Positions 23,875 through 35,022 of a stretch of 64,000 nt of DNA are shown one piece after another. Source of the DNA: Leptospiraceae bacterium (GTDB lineage: Bacteria > Spirochaetota > Leptospiria > Leptospirales > Leptospiraceae); assembly GCA_024233835.1 (NCBI GenBank), contig JACKPC010000001.1:248001-312000 (forward strand), in the 5' to 3' direction. The notes below the pieces were generated by a model, which did not search any database, was not told the DNA's origin, and worked only from the letters and a program-made list of their open reading frames with translations. A program made the position numbers and the translations under genes. Position 1 is the first letter of the stretch; every line of letters begins with the position of its first letter.

Positions 23875-26800
23875 TGCCTGCTTTTAATACTGTAATCTTT
23901 TGCGGAGGTCAGGGAGCAAGAAACATTATATTAAGCCTCTTAAAGCAGAATCGTTTAGAAAAAGATATTCAGTTTAATATACATACTATAGTGAATGCCT
24001 ATGATTATAGTCCTTCCGTAGCAAAATTACGAGAAATCTTTCATATGCCGGGTGCTTCCGATCTTAGAAAAAATCTGGCAAGTCTTCTGGATCCGGAACA
24101 TGAAGCCTATTACTTTATTCTAAAATTCTTAAAATATAAAACCGATCGTATAGCACCGAGGCAAGTTGATAAAATCATCGAAACTATTTCTGAAGGAAAA
24201 ACCGGGACTGAGAAAATTTTTCATATCATTTCTAAACTTCCTTCTAATTTCAGGATAAGACTCAAAGAGGGCTTGAATACTTATATTAAAACACTTCGAG
24301 AAAAGAATACCAGGATCAACTACGAGGACTTTAATCTTGCAGATGCTGTTTTCGCCGGTTTATACAGAAAGTTAGGTGGTTTGCAGGAAGCGACAGATTA
24401 TCTTTCCGAAAGCCTGCCTCTTTTAGGCAGGGTATATTTAAATTCCAATGAAAACCATTTTCTATACGGACTACTCGAAAATAAAACCTCCGAAACGCCT
24501 TCCCTATTATTAAATGAATCTGAAATTGTTGCAAAGAAATCTTCTGTCAGGATAAACCGTATTTTTTTTCTAAAAAAACCACTTACTGATGAAGAAATAC
24601 AGAGATTTTCTAACTCTTCATTTGAATTGCTGGATAAAGAACTTCGCGAACGATCTGTTTTACCCAGACCCAGACGTTCCCTTCTTCAAGTATTAGAAAC
24701 TGCTGATTTACTATTTTACTCTCCCGGAGTTCAGCATAGTTCTCTCCTGCCCAGCTACCTTACAGAAGGGATAGGGAAAGCAATAGAAAAGAACAAAAAA
24801 GCAAGAAAGATTTTCTTTACAAATATCGGAGAAGAACAGGATACCAGCAATTATTCAGCTGCAGAAATTTTTGATAAAGCCTATTTAGCTTTATCAAGGG
24901 ACTTTGAAAAAAAGCCAAGTATATATAATCTTTTTACTACTATCGTAATCAATAAACCTGCCGGAAAAGATAGCAAAAACAAACCTTATGTACAACCGAA
25001 CCTGAGTTATTTCGAAAGGTATAAAAATGTGCATATAAATCTGGTTCAGGATAAAATGCAGGGTCTTGAGGTTAACCGAAGCAAGGTTAATGTGATCTAC
25101 ATGGATTTGGAAGATAAAAAGCCTCTAAAACGTAACAAGCATTCTATTGAAAAACTAACTGAATTACTTTTCTGGATATTAGAAAAACAACCTTCTCTGC
25201 AAAAAAGGATAAATTCGGCTTTAACCTCCGGAGCCATATTATTTGATGTAGACGAAACGATTCTTGATGTAAGAATCGACAGAGACACCCGAGATAAATA
25301 CGAAGAGACCCTTTTGGAAAGTCCTATGCTGAGAATTTTGATAGAACTTTTAGAAAGAGGATTTAAAATCTGCGCGGTCACCGGTAATGACCTGAGCAAA
25401 TTCCATAAACGTTTTACCACTTTTTTGATAGATCATTTAAAGAAAGAAGATAAATTAAGGTTTATCGAAAATTTTGAAGTTTATGGTAATGGGGCAGCAA
25501 ACCATATTTTTTTTAACTCTCGTGGAGAGATGTTTGATGACTTTGAGTATAACCGTAAAAATGCCCTGCAAGAGATGGAAATACATAGAATTCAAAGAAT
25601 CATTAGTGCTGCAACTGAATTATTCTATAAAGCAGAGATAAACCACTCCCCTGAAGATTTTGCATACCGCTATGATGTAAATATTTGGAAATATGAATAT
25701 GATATGGAAGCAAGACGCTGGTATTTTGAAGAGAAGCCCGGTGAAAGAAAATATATTCCCTGGGTAGAAATTCGAAGCAACTGCTCTATGATAACCATAA
25801 AACCCTTACCTTCCAAAAAACATTTACTTTACAAGAAAGATGTAGATTTACGAAAAATGATATTTGATTTTTTGAAAATGCAGTTTAAAAAGGAATTTGG
25901 CATAGATTATCCCTACCATATTAAAGAAGGAGGCTGGAGCTCGATTGATATAACTCGAAAAGGGATTAATAAAGCCTCGGCTGTTAAGCAATATCTGGAT
26001 AAGAAGAACTTAGATCCACGAGAAGTAATCTATTTTGGAAACGAATTTCGTGTGGGGGGAAATGATCAAAGCATTCTGGATGAAATCAAAGAATTAACTG
26101 TCATTTCCGTAAATCAGGCAGAAGAAGAAATTTTTTTTACACCGAATATTATCTATGGAGGGGGTAGAGGAGTTTATTCCGCTATGCATCATTTAAGCGA
26201 AATATTAGAAATATATAAATCATCAGAATCCCAATCCTACTATGATATTGATACAGTGTACCCGGTGATTCAACAAAAAATATCTCTATTATATAAAAAC
26301 AAAATAAAACATCGATGGAAAGCTTTACAGGGAAGTAGAAATTATAATATATCAGATGGAATTGAAATACAGAAAGAATTAGTTCGTAGCCTGAATAAAA
26401 ATTTGAGGTATATTCGAAAAAATACGACTCTTATTCTCTATACACTGGAGCCTACTGAGAAAAAATCTATCTTTGAAAAAAAAAATGGGATGAATCTTCT
26501 CATTGATATTCTGGATACTTATGCAAGTATTTGTTCAGATATTCTCTTGATTGTTGAATCAGCCTTCAGAACTGAGCTGGAAAGATTATTAGAGAATCGC
26601 TGCAAAAATGTAATGCTTATTGAAGCTTCAGGAAATTTAGGGGAAGGTAAAGCTATTTATGATGTATTACATAATATTCGCAACGATAATGCAGATGTAT
26701 TCATTTGCTTATCCGGTTCGTTTATTCTTTCTGAAAAAATTATTCGTAAAACTTTAGATAAACATTATGAATCAGATTCAGCCCTGACTTTTCCTACAAG

Positions 26801-27122
26801 TTATAAAGTCAGGATTGGAGCTTCTGTAATACTCAGGGACTCTCAAAATCGTGTATGTAATGCCGACTATAAGTCTATAAAATCTGAGGCAGAAGAATCA
26901 GAGAGAGACTGTAATATATTTGTCATTAAATACAGAGAACTACTGGAAAGTCTTAGCTCCATACACCATACATATTACAACGAAGAACTATCATCTTATA
27001 CTTTTAAACAGGACAAAAAAGAACTGTTTCGATTTTTATATATAATCGAAGAATTGTATAAATCCTATAAAAAAGTTATAGCCCTTCCGATAGTACAAAA
27101 AGAGGATTTCATGAGAATATAA
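23874..27122 (+). CDS. Three-domain fusion: CofD/YvcK-like, HAD phosphatase-like and nucleotidyltransferase-like
   Basis: A 1082-residue protein. Residues 1 to about 430 follow the YvcK/CofD pattern: FCGGQGARNI, REIFHMPGASDLRKNLASLL, FAGLYRKLGGLQEATDYL, ENHFLYGLLENK and LLFYSPGVQHSSLLPSYL. From about 450, GAILFDVDETILD, ICAVTGNDLSKFHKRF, DITRKGINKASAVKQYLD and VIYFGNEFRVGGNDQS give HAD motifs of the Cof/phosphomannomutase type. Residues about 840-1082 resemble a GlmU-type NTase (ASGNLGEGKAIYDVLHNI, then DVFICLSGSF), but the N-terminal GxGTRM loop is missing and the metal Asp of the GD motif reads Ser-Gly-Ser. Activity is unknown; a role in cell-envelope sugar nucleotide metabolism is inference. 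No signal peptide. Confidence 0.75.
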   Translation: MPAFNTVIFCGGQGARNIILSLLKQNRLEKDIQFNIHTIVNAYDYSPSVAKLREIFHMPGASDLRKNLASLLDPEHEAYYFILKFLKYKTDRIAPRQVDKIIETISEGKTGTEKIFHIISKLPSNFRIRLKEGLNTYIKTLREKNTRINYEDFNLADAVFAGLYRKLGGLQEATDYLSESLPLLGRVYLNSNENHFLYGLLENKTSETPSLLLNESEIVAKKSSVRINRIFFLKKPLTDEEIQRFSNSSFELLDKELRERSVLPRPRRSLLQVLETADLLFYSPGVQHSSLLPSYLTEGIGKAIEKNKKARKIFFTNIGEEQDTSNYSAAEIFDKAYLALSRDFEKKPSIYNLFTTIVINKPAGKDSKNKPYVQPNLSYFERYKNVHINLVQDKMQGLEVNRSKVNVIYMDLEDKKPLKRNKHSIEKLTELLFWILEKQPSLQKRINSALTSGAILFDVDETILDVRIDRDTRDKYEETLLESPMLRILIELLERGFKICAVTGNDLSKFHKRFTTFLIDHLKKEDKLRFIENFEVYGNGAANHIFFNSRGEMFDDFEYNRKNALQEMEIHRIQRIISAATELFYKAEINHSPEDFAYRYDVNIWKYEYDMEARRWYFEEKPGERKYIPWVEIRSNCSMITIKPLPSKKHLLYKKDVDLRKMIFDFLKMQFKKEFGIDYPYHIKEGGWSSIDITRKGINKASAVKQYLDKKNLDPREVIYFGNEFRVGGNDQSILDEIKELTVISVNQAEEEIFFTPNIIYGGGRGVYSAMHHLSEILEIYKSSESQSYYDIDTVYPVIQQKISLLYKNKIKHRWKALQGSRNYNISDGIEIQKELVRSLNKNLRYIRKNTTLILYTLEPTEKKSIFEKKNGMNLLIDILDTYASICSDILLIVESAFRTELERLLENRCKNVMLIEASGNLGEGKAIYDVLHNIRNDNADVFICLSGSFILSEKIIRKTLDKHYESDSALTFPTSYKVRIGASVILRDSQNRVCNADYKSIKSEAEESERDCNIFVIKYRELLESLSSIHHTYYNEELSSYTFKQDKKELFRFLYIIEELYKSYKKVIALPIVQKEDFMRI

Positions 27123-27181
27123 TAGATTCTTAGTGGGATATTAGAAAAGGAATATAAATAATTAATCATAAAGGAACATAT

Positions 27182-27664
27182 ATGAAGCAAACAATAATAG
27201 GGATTCTTTTTTTCTTCTTTTTAACCGGGAGCCTACTGGCAAATACTGGAAATCAATTTGGTATAGGTTTAAGTCTTTTTTATCCAACAGGGATAAGTAT
27301 GAAATATAATATAAGTCCTGACTTAGGAGTTGAAGGAACTCTGGGTTATGTAGGAAGTCGATCTCATTTACATGCACAAATACTTTATAATTTTTATAAA
27401 GTACCCGGAAGTAACCCGGTGAATCTTTATGTGGGAGGGGGTTTTCTTATGCAGGAAAGAACAAAAAAGGAAAAAGTCTGGAAATGGATAAAAACGGAAA
27501 GTAATACCTGGGTCCCCGGCCTCCGAGTTCCGTTCGGAGTTTCTATTTTTCCCGGTGGAAAGCAATTTGAGATTTTTGCTGAAATTAATTTGAATCTTTT
27601 TATGAATGGGGAGTACGGAGGTAGTGATCTGGGTCTCGCACTTGGAGGAAGAGTTTATTTTTAA
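27182..27664 (+). CDS. Small outer-membrane beta-barrel-like protein
   Basis: A 160-residue exported protein with a signal peptide (GILFFFFLTGSLLANT) and alternating hydrophobic strands: FGIGLSLFYPTGISMKYN, LGVEGTLGYVG, VNLYVGGGFLM, LRVPFGVSIFPGG, FEIFAEINLNLF and a terminal LGLALGGRVYF ending in phenylalanine, as outer-membrane barrels do. The pattern resembles the BAPKO_0422-type spirochaetal barrels. AAAGGAACATAT precedes the ATG. Function, perhaps a small pore or structural protein, cannot be read from sequence. Confidence 0.72.
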   Translation: MKQTIIGILFFFFLTGSLLANTGNQFGIGLSLFYPTGISMKYNISPDLGVEGTLGYVGSRSHLHAQILYNFYKVPGSNPVNLYVGGGFLMQERTKKEKVWKWIKTESNTWVPGLRVPFGVSIFPGGKQFEIFAEINLNLFMNGEYGGSDLGLALGGRVYF

Positions 27665-27744
27665 ATATAAAAAAAGATATTGCATAATCTATAGCTCACT
27701 TTTTTTTGAAAGAAAAGCCTAAGGCTAAAAATAAGGAGTATTTC

Positions 27745-28041
27745 ATGAGAATATTATTGCTAAGTTTCGTAATCGGACTTCTTTCGTTGACCTGTGCAAA
27801 CATACAGGAAACCATCGAGAGCGGAAAAAATCTAAAAGATCAAGCTGAGAAAATGCAGATGGAGCAAAAGAAAGGAAACTGCTCATTAAAACCGGATCCG
27901 GGTATGTGTAAAGGTGCTATTCCCAAGTTTTTCTTTGATGGTAAAGAATGTAAATCTTTCAACTGGGGCGGCTGTCAGGGCGTGGTTCCATTTGAAAAGT
28001 TAGAAGATTGTACAAAAGCCTGTCTCCCTGCTAAATCTTAA
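27745..28041 (+). CDS. Lipoprotein with a Kunitz/BPTI-type protease-inhibitor domain
   Basis: A 98-residue lipoprotein: signal LLLSFVIGLLSLTC (lipid Cys17), a helical spacer rich in Gln/Glu/Lys, then a Kunitz-like domain with six cysteines at 46, 55, 69, 77, 89 and 93. Spacing is 8-13-7-11-3 against 8-15-7-12-3 in BPTI. The hallmark KFFFDGKECKSFNWGGC and FEKLEDCTKAC are present. The residue after the second Cys, the P1 position, is Lys56, which predicts inhibition of trypsin-like enzymes. ATG 27745 has AAGGAG 8 nt upstream, so the longer frame from 27706 is rejected. A terminator follows. Confidence 0.85.
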   Translation: MRILLLSFVIGLLSLTCANIQETIESGKNLKDQAEKMQMEQKKGNCSLKPDPGMCKGAIPKFFFDGKECKSFNWGGCQGVVPFEKLEDCTKACLPAKS

Positions 28042-28053
28042 TTAACTATTTCG

Positions 28054-28079
28054 GGCGATATAACTTATATCGCCTTTTT
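28054..28079. terminator. Intrinsic terminator after the Kunitz gene
   Basis: GGCGATATA (28054-28062) and TATATCGCC (28066-28074) are exact inverses with a 3-nt loop, followed by TTTTT on the plus strand. It lies between two convergent genes and overlaps the stop codon of the minus-strand gene. Confidence 0.85.
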
Positions 28080-28890
28080 AATCTAATTTACGAATAAATA
28101 CCCAGGGCAGTAATATAAAAATAATATTACAGGTTAAGACAAAATACAAAAACCGATTTTTATATTTCTCTAATATTTCCTCAAAATCTAAATCGGTATA
28201 AGACAGTATGATAGGATTCTTGCTTTTTTGAAGAGAAAAATGCTGAACCGCTTTTCCGATAGCTTTCTCTATATAAGCAATTTCGTATGGATCCTTAACA
28301 ATCAGAAATTGGAGTGACATACCCGGTCTATAATCTTTTGGAAAGCTTTTCGTCCAGGCGAGGATTTTCATTTCAGAATTCCATGTCTTAGAAACAACAG
28401 GTGCAACTTCATAAGTGTCATAACGAGTGCTATAAGAGTCGCCAGATTTTACCCTTCTTTTTATTGTAATAGCCGCCAACAAATCTTTCCTGATAATAGA
28501 GTCCGGTTGTAATTTCAGATACGCCTTATGCTGATAGGAGTCAATATTTTGAAGTGGTACATCCTGAGCCATTCCCCTGTACTGCAAATCAAAATACTCC
28601 CGTATTCCTATATAATTTCCTACCACCAAAAATAGCCAGAAGATGAGAGCCGGACCCACAAAAAAAGCCATTACTTTTTCTTCATTTACAAACAGATCCA
28701 ATAGATCGATAAGCTTATTCATAAGCAGGGCAAAAATAACTCCCAGTGCTATAGGTAGAACGAACAAAAAAACAAGAGCAGTTAGAAAACGGGGTAGACT
28801 ATCGTAAAATCGTAAATTCAGATATATTAGCCCATTTATATATACTATCTGTCCGAAAAAAATACTTATATATAAAACAACTTTACTCAC
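28078..28890 (-). CDS. Membrane protein of unknown function
   Basis: Not recognised. The 270-residue chain has three N-terminal membrane helices (about 4-25, 33-60, 75-95), a soluble domain of about 130 residues (YLKLQPDSIIRKDLL, AITIKRRVKSGDSYSTRYDTYEVAPVV, KSFPKDYRPGMSLQFLIV) and a final helix (FLYFVLTCNIIFILLPWVFI) ending in a basic tail. It starts 14 nt after the GDYXXLXY gene on the same strand and so is the third gene of that operon. Confidence 0.7.
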   Translation of the reverse strand: MSKVVLYISIFFGQIVYINGLIYLNLRFYDSLPRFLTALVFLFVLPIALGVIFALLMNKLIDLLDLFVNEEKVMAFFVGPALIFWLFLVVGNYIGIREYFDLQYRGMAQDVPLQNIDSYQHKAYLKLQPDSIIRKDLLAAITIKRRVKSGDSYSTRYDTYEVAPVVSKTWNSEMKILAWTKSFPKDYRPGMSLQFLIVKDPYEIAYIEKAIGKAVQHFSLQKSKNPIILSYTDLDFEEILEKYKNRFLYFVLTCNIIFILLPWVFIRKLD

Positions 28891-28903
28891 TTCTAATAAT
28901 ATT

Positions 28904-29383
28904 TTATTCTTCTAAAATGAGATCTTTTACAACAGCGGTACCGGTTTTATCTACAGAAATTTCAATCTTAGATTTTCCTTTTCGAACGGTCTTATCATAG
29001 TAAGCAGCTTTATCTTCGGGGATAAAATATTTTTCAATTCCGGCTTCAAAACGAGAAGTCTTACAAACACCTTTTATAAAGGCAGTGCAGCTGGATAGTT
29101 CCGAGGAATTGCAATTCTTTACTACATAATTCTTGCTTATATCCTTATGTAAACAAATACAGTGCTTGGAACCTCTGGATAAATCTCCACAGGGATTTTC
29201 CATCCCGTATTCTACGTTGTAGGTAACAAAGTGTCCGGATAGTAAATCGCGGGGATCGTAACCTGTAATGGGTAATACAAACTTGAGACCGAAGGATAAA
29301 ATATAAGCTTTATAAAAGGTAAGAAAGAGTAAAGCCAGAATCGGAATTATGAGAGAGAATAATAGATATTTCCTGGAATTCAT
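28904..29383 (-). CDS. GDYXXLXY-type membrane-anchored protein
   Basis: A 159-residue protein with one N-terminal membrane anchor (YLLFSLIIPILALLFLTFYKAY) and the motif DPRDLLSGHFVTYNVEY, a variant of the DPRxLLrGDYxxLxY signature. These proteins are encoded together with DUF2157 membrane proteins across many bacteria; function is unknown. Here the Gly-Asp-Tyr reads Gly-His-Phe. Five cysteines (PCGDLSRGSKHCICLH, CNSSELSSC, GVCKTS) sit in the extracytoplasmic part and may pair. The gene overlaps its DUF2157 partner by 4 nt. Confidence 0.82.
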   Translation of the reverse strand: MNSRKYLLFSLIIPILALLFLTFYKAYILSFGLKFVLPITGYDPRDLLSGHFVTYNVEYGMENPCGDLSRGSKHCICLHKDISKNYVVKNCNSSELSSCTAFIKGVCKTSRFEAGIEKYFIPEDKAAYYDKTVRKGKSKIEISVDKTGTAVVKDLILEE

Positions 29384-30495
29384 ATAATTTCTTTTATACT
29401 CCTTGTAAGCCTATCTTTCATTTTGATATAGAGAATGCTAAAGCCAATAATGAGTAAACCCGAAAGGATGAGACCGAAACCTGTATAAGCAAGGGTACCA
29501 AAAACCTGGAAGTATATAACCAGAAATCGAATTCCTATACCCGTAATAAAAAAATCAAAAAGACGTTGCTTCTCATAGCTTAAGAATATGAGGGCGATGA
29601 AAAACCAGAGAAAAATAAACAGGGCTGCATCTAAAATATCTTTATTAATGTTATACGCAGAAACAAGAGCGAGAATTGCATATAAAACTGTGCTTATACT
29701 AAAAAAGAGAGCGACCTTTTTATTTTCTTTCAACAGGTAATATAAAGAACCGAGGGAAAGTATAATAAAAAGTATAAGATTAATGTAGAAGCTCTCTCCG
29801 AGGTTTTTAACACTGAATAAGGGGTGTATAATACTTCGACTCAGAATTCCGAGAAGAGCCCAGAAGAATAAAGAAACAGAAAAGGTTTGAAAGTTTTCTC
29901 TGGGAAAACTTCTGAGAACAAGACCGAAAAGCAAATAGGAGGCAGGAACAATCAGAGAAAGAGATAGCATGGTTTCTACATCCATGCCGAAGAACTTAAA
30001 TTCCAGAACGCTCATGGAAATAAAATAACTCAAAGCTGCAAGCCAGATATTAATTGTAACTCTGCTTCCTGTGAAAAAGATAAAGGGTGTGCTTATCAAA
30101 ACCCAAAAACCCATGGCCTGGTATAGCTCTCCTCCCGTATTATAAACCTGGGAAATAAGCCCGATAGACGCAGGGATAAATAGAAAGAAAATGTTACTTA
30201 TAATTTCAAAAACAATTTTATTCTTCTCATAGTAGTAAAAGGAAAAATAAGCCAGTGCACTTAAGAGACAGAAATCACAGAATAATTTTACAAAATCCGG
30301 GATAGCTTCCCAATTAGCAGCAATCAAGGCTATGATTCCTATCGAAATCACAGTTCCACCGAGCGCCATTATGGAATAAGCGGCAAGATTTCTCGTGGGC
30401 TTTGAATCTTCAAATGCAAGTATTTTATCATGCTGTTCTTCGTTGATTAACCCGGCTTCTAACCAGGTTTTTAATTTATTCTGGAGTCGAATCAT
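29380..30495 (-). CDS. DUF2157 multi-pass membrane protein
   Basis: A 371-residue membrane protein with a DUF2157 start: LKTWLEAGLINEEQHDKILAFE, then AAYSIMALGGTVISIGIIALIAANWEAIP, followed by about ten further hydrophobic helices and a short basic tail. The soluble N-terminal segment and the NWE motif after the first helix are family marks. It is translated just ahead of, and overlaps by 4 nt, the GDYXXLXY gene, the usual arrangement of this conserved pair. Role unknown; a part in membrane or energy homeostasis has been suggested for the family only on weak grounds. Confidence 0.85.
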   Translation of the reverse strand: MIRLQNKLKTWLEAGLINEEQHDKILAFEDSKPTRNLAAYSIMALGGTVISIGIIALIAANWEAIPDFVKLFCDFCLLSALAYFSFYYYEKNKIVFEIISNIFFLFIPASIGLISQVYNTGGELYQAMGFWVLISTPFIFFTGSRVTINIWLAALSYFISMSVLEFKFFGMDVETMLSLSLIVPASYLLFGLVLRSFPRENFQTFSVSLFFWALLGILSRSIIHPLFSVKNLGESFYINLILFIILSLGSLYYLLKENKKVALFFSISTVLYAILALVSAYNINKDILDAALFIFLWFFIALIFLSYEKQRLFDFFITGIGIRFLVIYFQVFGTLAYTGFGLILSGLLIIGFSILYIKMKDRLTRSIKEII

Positions 30496-30630
30496 ATAAA
30501 TGCCTGTATAAGCAAGGTTTATATATCGTTTTTTTTATGGCAAGGGAATTTTAGAAAAAGCATGAACACTGCCGCCTAAAAAAACAACTTCGATGGAACT
30601 TAAGCATTATTTTTTAGACAGCAGTAATTT

Positions 30631-31395
30631 TCAGGTTTTTGCCGTTTCGCTGGTTTGTTTTTTTAGAAAAACGACATAGTCTTCTAAAGATATAAAAAGG
30701 TGCACATGATCTTCCAGATCGCTATTGGCAAGAATCGAACCGATGTGCTTTCCTGCAATAATAGAGAGTTTCTGGGCACCAAAGACATTTACAATTTTCT
30801 TTAGGATTTCAATTTCTTCTATGCTGAGTTCAACAAAATCCCTGATGTCAATACAGCAATTCATATTAGATACAGCTTTTACAAATTGCGGACTAAATAT
30901 ATTTTTTAATTCGGGTAAGACATACTTCTTCAAACCGGACTTGAAAGAAATTTTCACCAGGTTTTCTAAGGGTTTCTCTATAATAACGTGGCTTTTCCGA
31001 GAAGAGATATTATAATCTTTTTGCTCGTGGGAGATTACCATTAATTCTTTAATTAGATTAATTAGTTTATACTTATCTACAGGTTTAGTAAGATGTTCCA
31101 TTATACCTTTTTTCCGGTTACTCAGTATAAAATTCCTGTCAATAGAAGAATAAAGAGCTAACAGGGGAATTTGTCTCGATACCTGATCGGCTTTAATTGC
31201 ATCCAGAGCATAGACCGAATTCGGTTCTATTTTTTCAAGACCCAGAATGATCAGGTCAGGAGCAGCCGAGCGTACAAACTCTACACCTTTTTTATAGTCA
31301 GGAGTAGAGATAGTCCGGTATTCAAGGGCACTGAGATAAAACTCCACCCGGTTTATCGTATCAATATCTCTATCCACAATAATAATTGTTTCCAT
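30631..31395 (-). CDS. Receiver-STAS-like protein lacking the phosphoacceptor Asp
   Basis: The N-terminal 120 residues follow a CheY receiver: IIIVDRDIDTINRVE with the acidic pair, LLALYSS near the switch Thr/Ser and HLTKPVDKYKL with the conserved Lys-Pro. The phosphorylation site reads PDLIILGLEKIEP, where the Asp is replaced by Gly, so phosphotransfer is not expected. The C-terminal half resembles a STAS domain (MNCCIDIRDFVELSIEEIEIL, NVFGAQKLSIIAGKHIGSIL), again without an obvious phosphorylatable Ser. It may signal by binding rather than by phosphate. A 9-bp inverted repeat lies upstream at 31451-31470. Confidence 0.72.
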   Translation of the reverse strand: METIIIVDRDIDTINRVEFYLSALEYRTISTPDYKKGVEFVRSAAPDLIILGLEKIEPNSVYALDAIKADQVSRQIPLLALYSSIDRNFILSNRKKGIMEHLTKPVDKYKLINLIKELMVISHEQKDYNISSRKSHVIIEKPLENLVKISFKSGLKKYVLPELKNIFSPQFVKAVSNMNCCIDIRDFVELSIEEIEILKKIVNVFGAQKLSIIAGKHIGSILANSDLEDHVHLFISLEDYVVFLKKQTSETAKT

Positions 31396-31450
31396 CTTGT
31401 TCTATATTTAGTACATAAGCTAATAATAATTCAACAATTTTTTTACTTAG

Positions 31451-31470
31451 TTTGGAAATAAATTTCCAAA
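31451..31470. promoter_or_regulatory. Near-perfect 20-bp palindrome upstream of the receiver-STAS gene
   Basis: TTTGGAAAT (31451-31459) and ATTTCCAAA (31462-31470) are exact inverses with a 2-nt spacer, 55 nt before the start codon of the minus-strand receiver-STAS gene. It could be an operator. Confidence 0.5.
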
Positions 31471-31491
31471 AAAATCGTCCAATGGAAAGAG

Positions 31492-31522
31492 AAAACTACC
31501 GGCTTTTAGGTTTCACCGGTAG
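31492..31522 (-). terminator. Terminator of leuS
   Basis: CTACCGG (31496-31502) and CCGGTAG (31516-31522) form a 7-bp stem; on the minus strand a TTTTC run follows. It lies 9 nt beyond the leuS stop codon. Confidence 0.65.
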
Positions 31523-31530
31523 GAGGATTT

Positions 31531-34116
<2,586 letters not shown>

Positions 34117-34125
34117 AACACCTCT

Positions 34126-34461
34126 TTACCTGCGAATAGAATTAATTACTGTAATAAGTCTTTGAAAATCCAGAGTTAAGCAACCTTTACATACATTCAT
34201 CTGGAAAAGGTTTTCTACTCTGCAATTACAACGAGAACAGATATAGGGTTTTTCTTCAAGCTCTTCTTCTGAAGGAGGCTCTTCGTTTATAATTTCATTT
34301 TCTTCGGGTTTTAAAGTCTCTTGTAAATCAATTTCTTTGTCTATATGTTCTTGATTTATGTCTAGAAGAGTTTGTTCTGTGTATTCTTTTTTTTCTTCTA
34401 TATGTTCTTCAAAACCCGCATCATTCTTCTTGCTTGTATTTACATAATCAAATGTTTGCAT
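34126..34461 (-). CDS. Acidic protein with a C-terminal zinc-ribbon-like CxxC pair
   Basis: Not recognised as a named family. The first 70 residues are very acidic and probably disordered (EEHIEEKKEYTEQ, INEEPPSEEELEE), then YICSRCNCRVENLFQMNVCKGC gives two CxxC knuckles 13 residues apart, likely one zinc site, followed by a helix LDFQRLITVINSIRR. It sits 9 nt upstream of leuS and probably shares its transcript. Upstream at 34495-34523 lies a 10-bp inverted repeat. Confidence 0.65.
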   Translation of the reverse strand: MQTFDYVNTSKKNDAGFEEHIEEKKEYTEQTLLDINQEHIDKEIDLQETLKPEENEIINEEPPSEEELEEKPYICSRCNCRVENLFQMNVCKGCLTLDFQRLITVINSIRR

Positions 34462-34982
34462 ACATCTCCAACAACGTCTAAGTTTTTTACACCACTGTAA
34501 ATAACTTCATGGTTTATTTACAGAGCCATGTGAATGCTCGTTTAAAAGTAGGAATTACGTTTTATTTCAATAGGGTTTTTAAGTCAAAAAGTTTATTGAT
34601 AATTCGAAGCAAAAAGTGGATCACTTTTTTTTATAAAAAAAAATAAAACAGCATGTTGGGGAATGATTTTTTATTCTTAATTTCGCAAACCCAATTAAAA
34701 AAGTAAGCCAAACGTCAACAAAACGCTTTCGAGAAATGCCCAAAAATGAACACATCAATTTCAGCATTAAAAAATAAGGCTGAAATTTATTTAACTAAAT
34801 ACTAATATATTATTATAATTTCATTTAACTTCTAATCATTTCATAATGAAAACACCTATTAAGCAAAAAACCGACATTTCTTTAACAATGAAAATGTAAA
34901 TTGATTCGTTTTTTGAGAGGATTTGATTTAAGTATATCTCTATAATCGAATAACTTAAAGTACTAAAGTTACTATGTATAAA
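34462..34982. other. AT-rich intergenic gap with a 10-bp inverted repeat
   Basis: At 34495-34504 and 34514-34523 CTGTAAATAA and TTATTTACAG form an exact inverted repeat with a 9-nt spacer, about 34 bp upstream of the zinc-ribbon-like gene. It may be an operator of the leuS operon. The remaining 450 bases are AT-rich without open frames or other clear signals. Confidence 0.55.
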
Positions 34983-35009
34983 AAAGCCCTGTCTTATATA
35001 CAGGGCTTT
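34983..35009 (-). terminator. Intrinsic terminator of the caspase-like gene
   Basis: AAAGCCCTGT (34983-34992) and ACAGGGCTTT (35000-35009) are exact inverses with a 7-nt loop; a run of Ts follows on the minus strand. It lies 13 nt after the stop codon. Confidence 0.88.
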
Positions 35010-35022
35010 ACTCGGATTTTAT

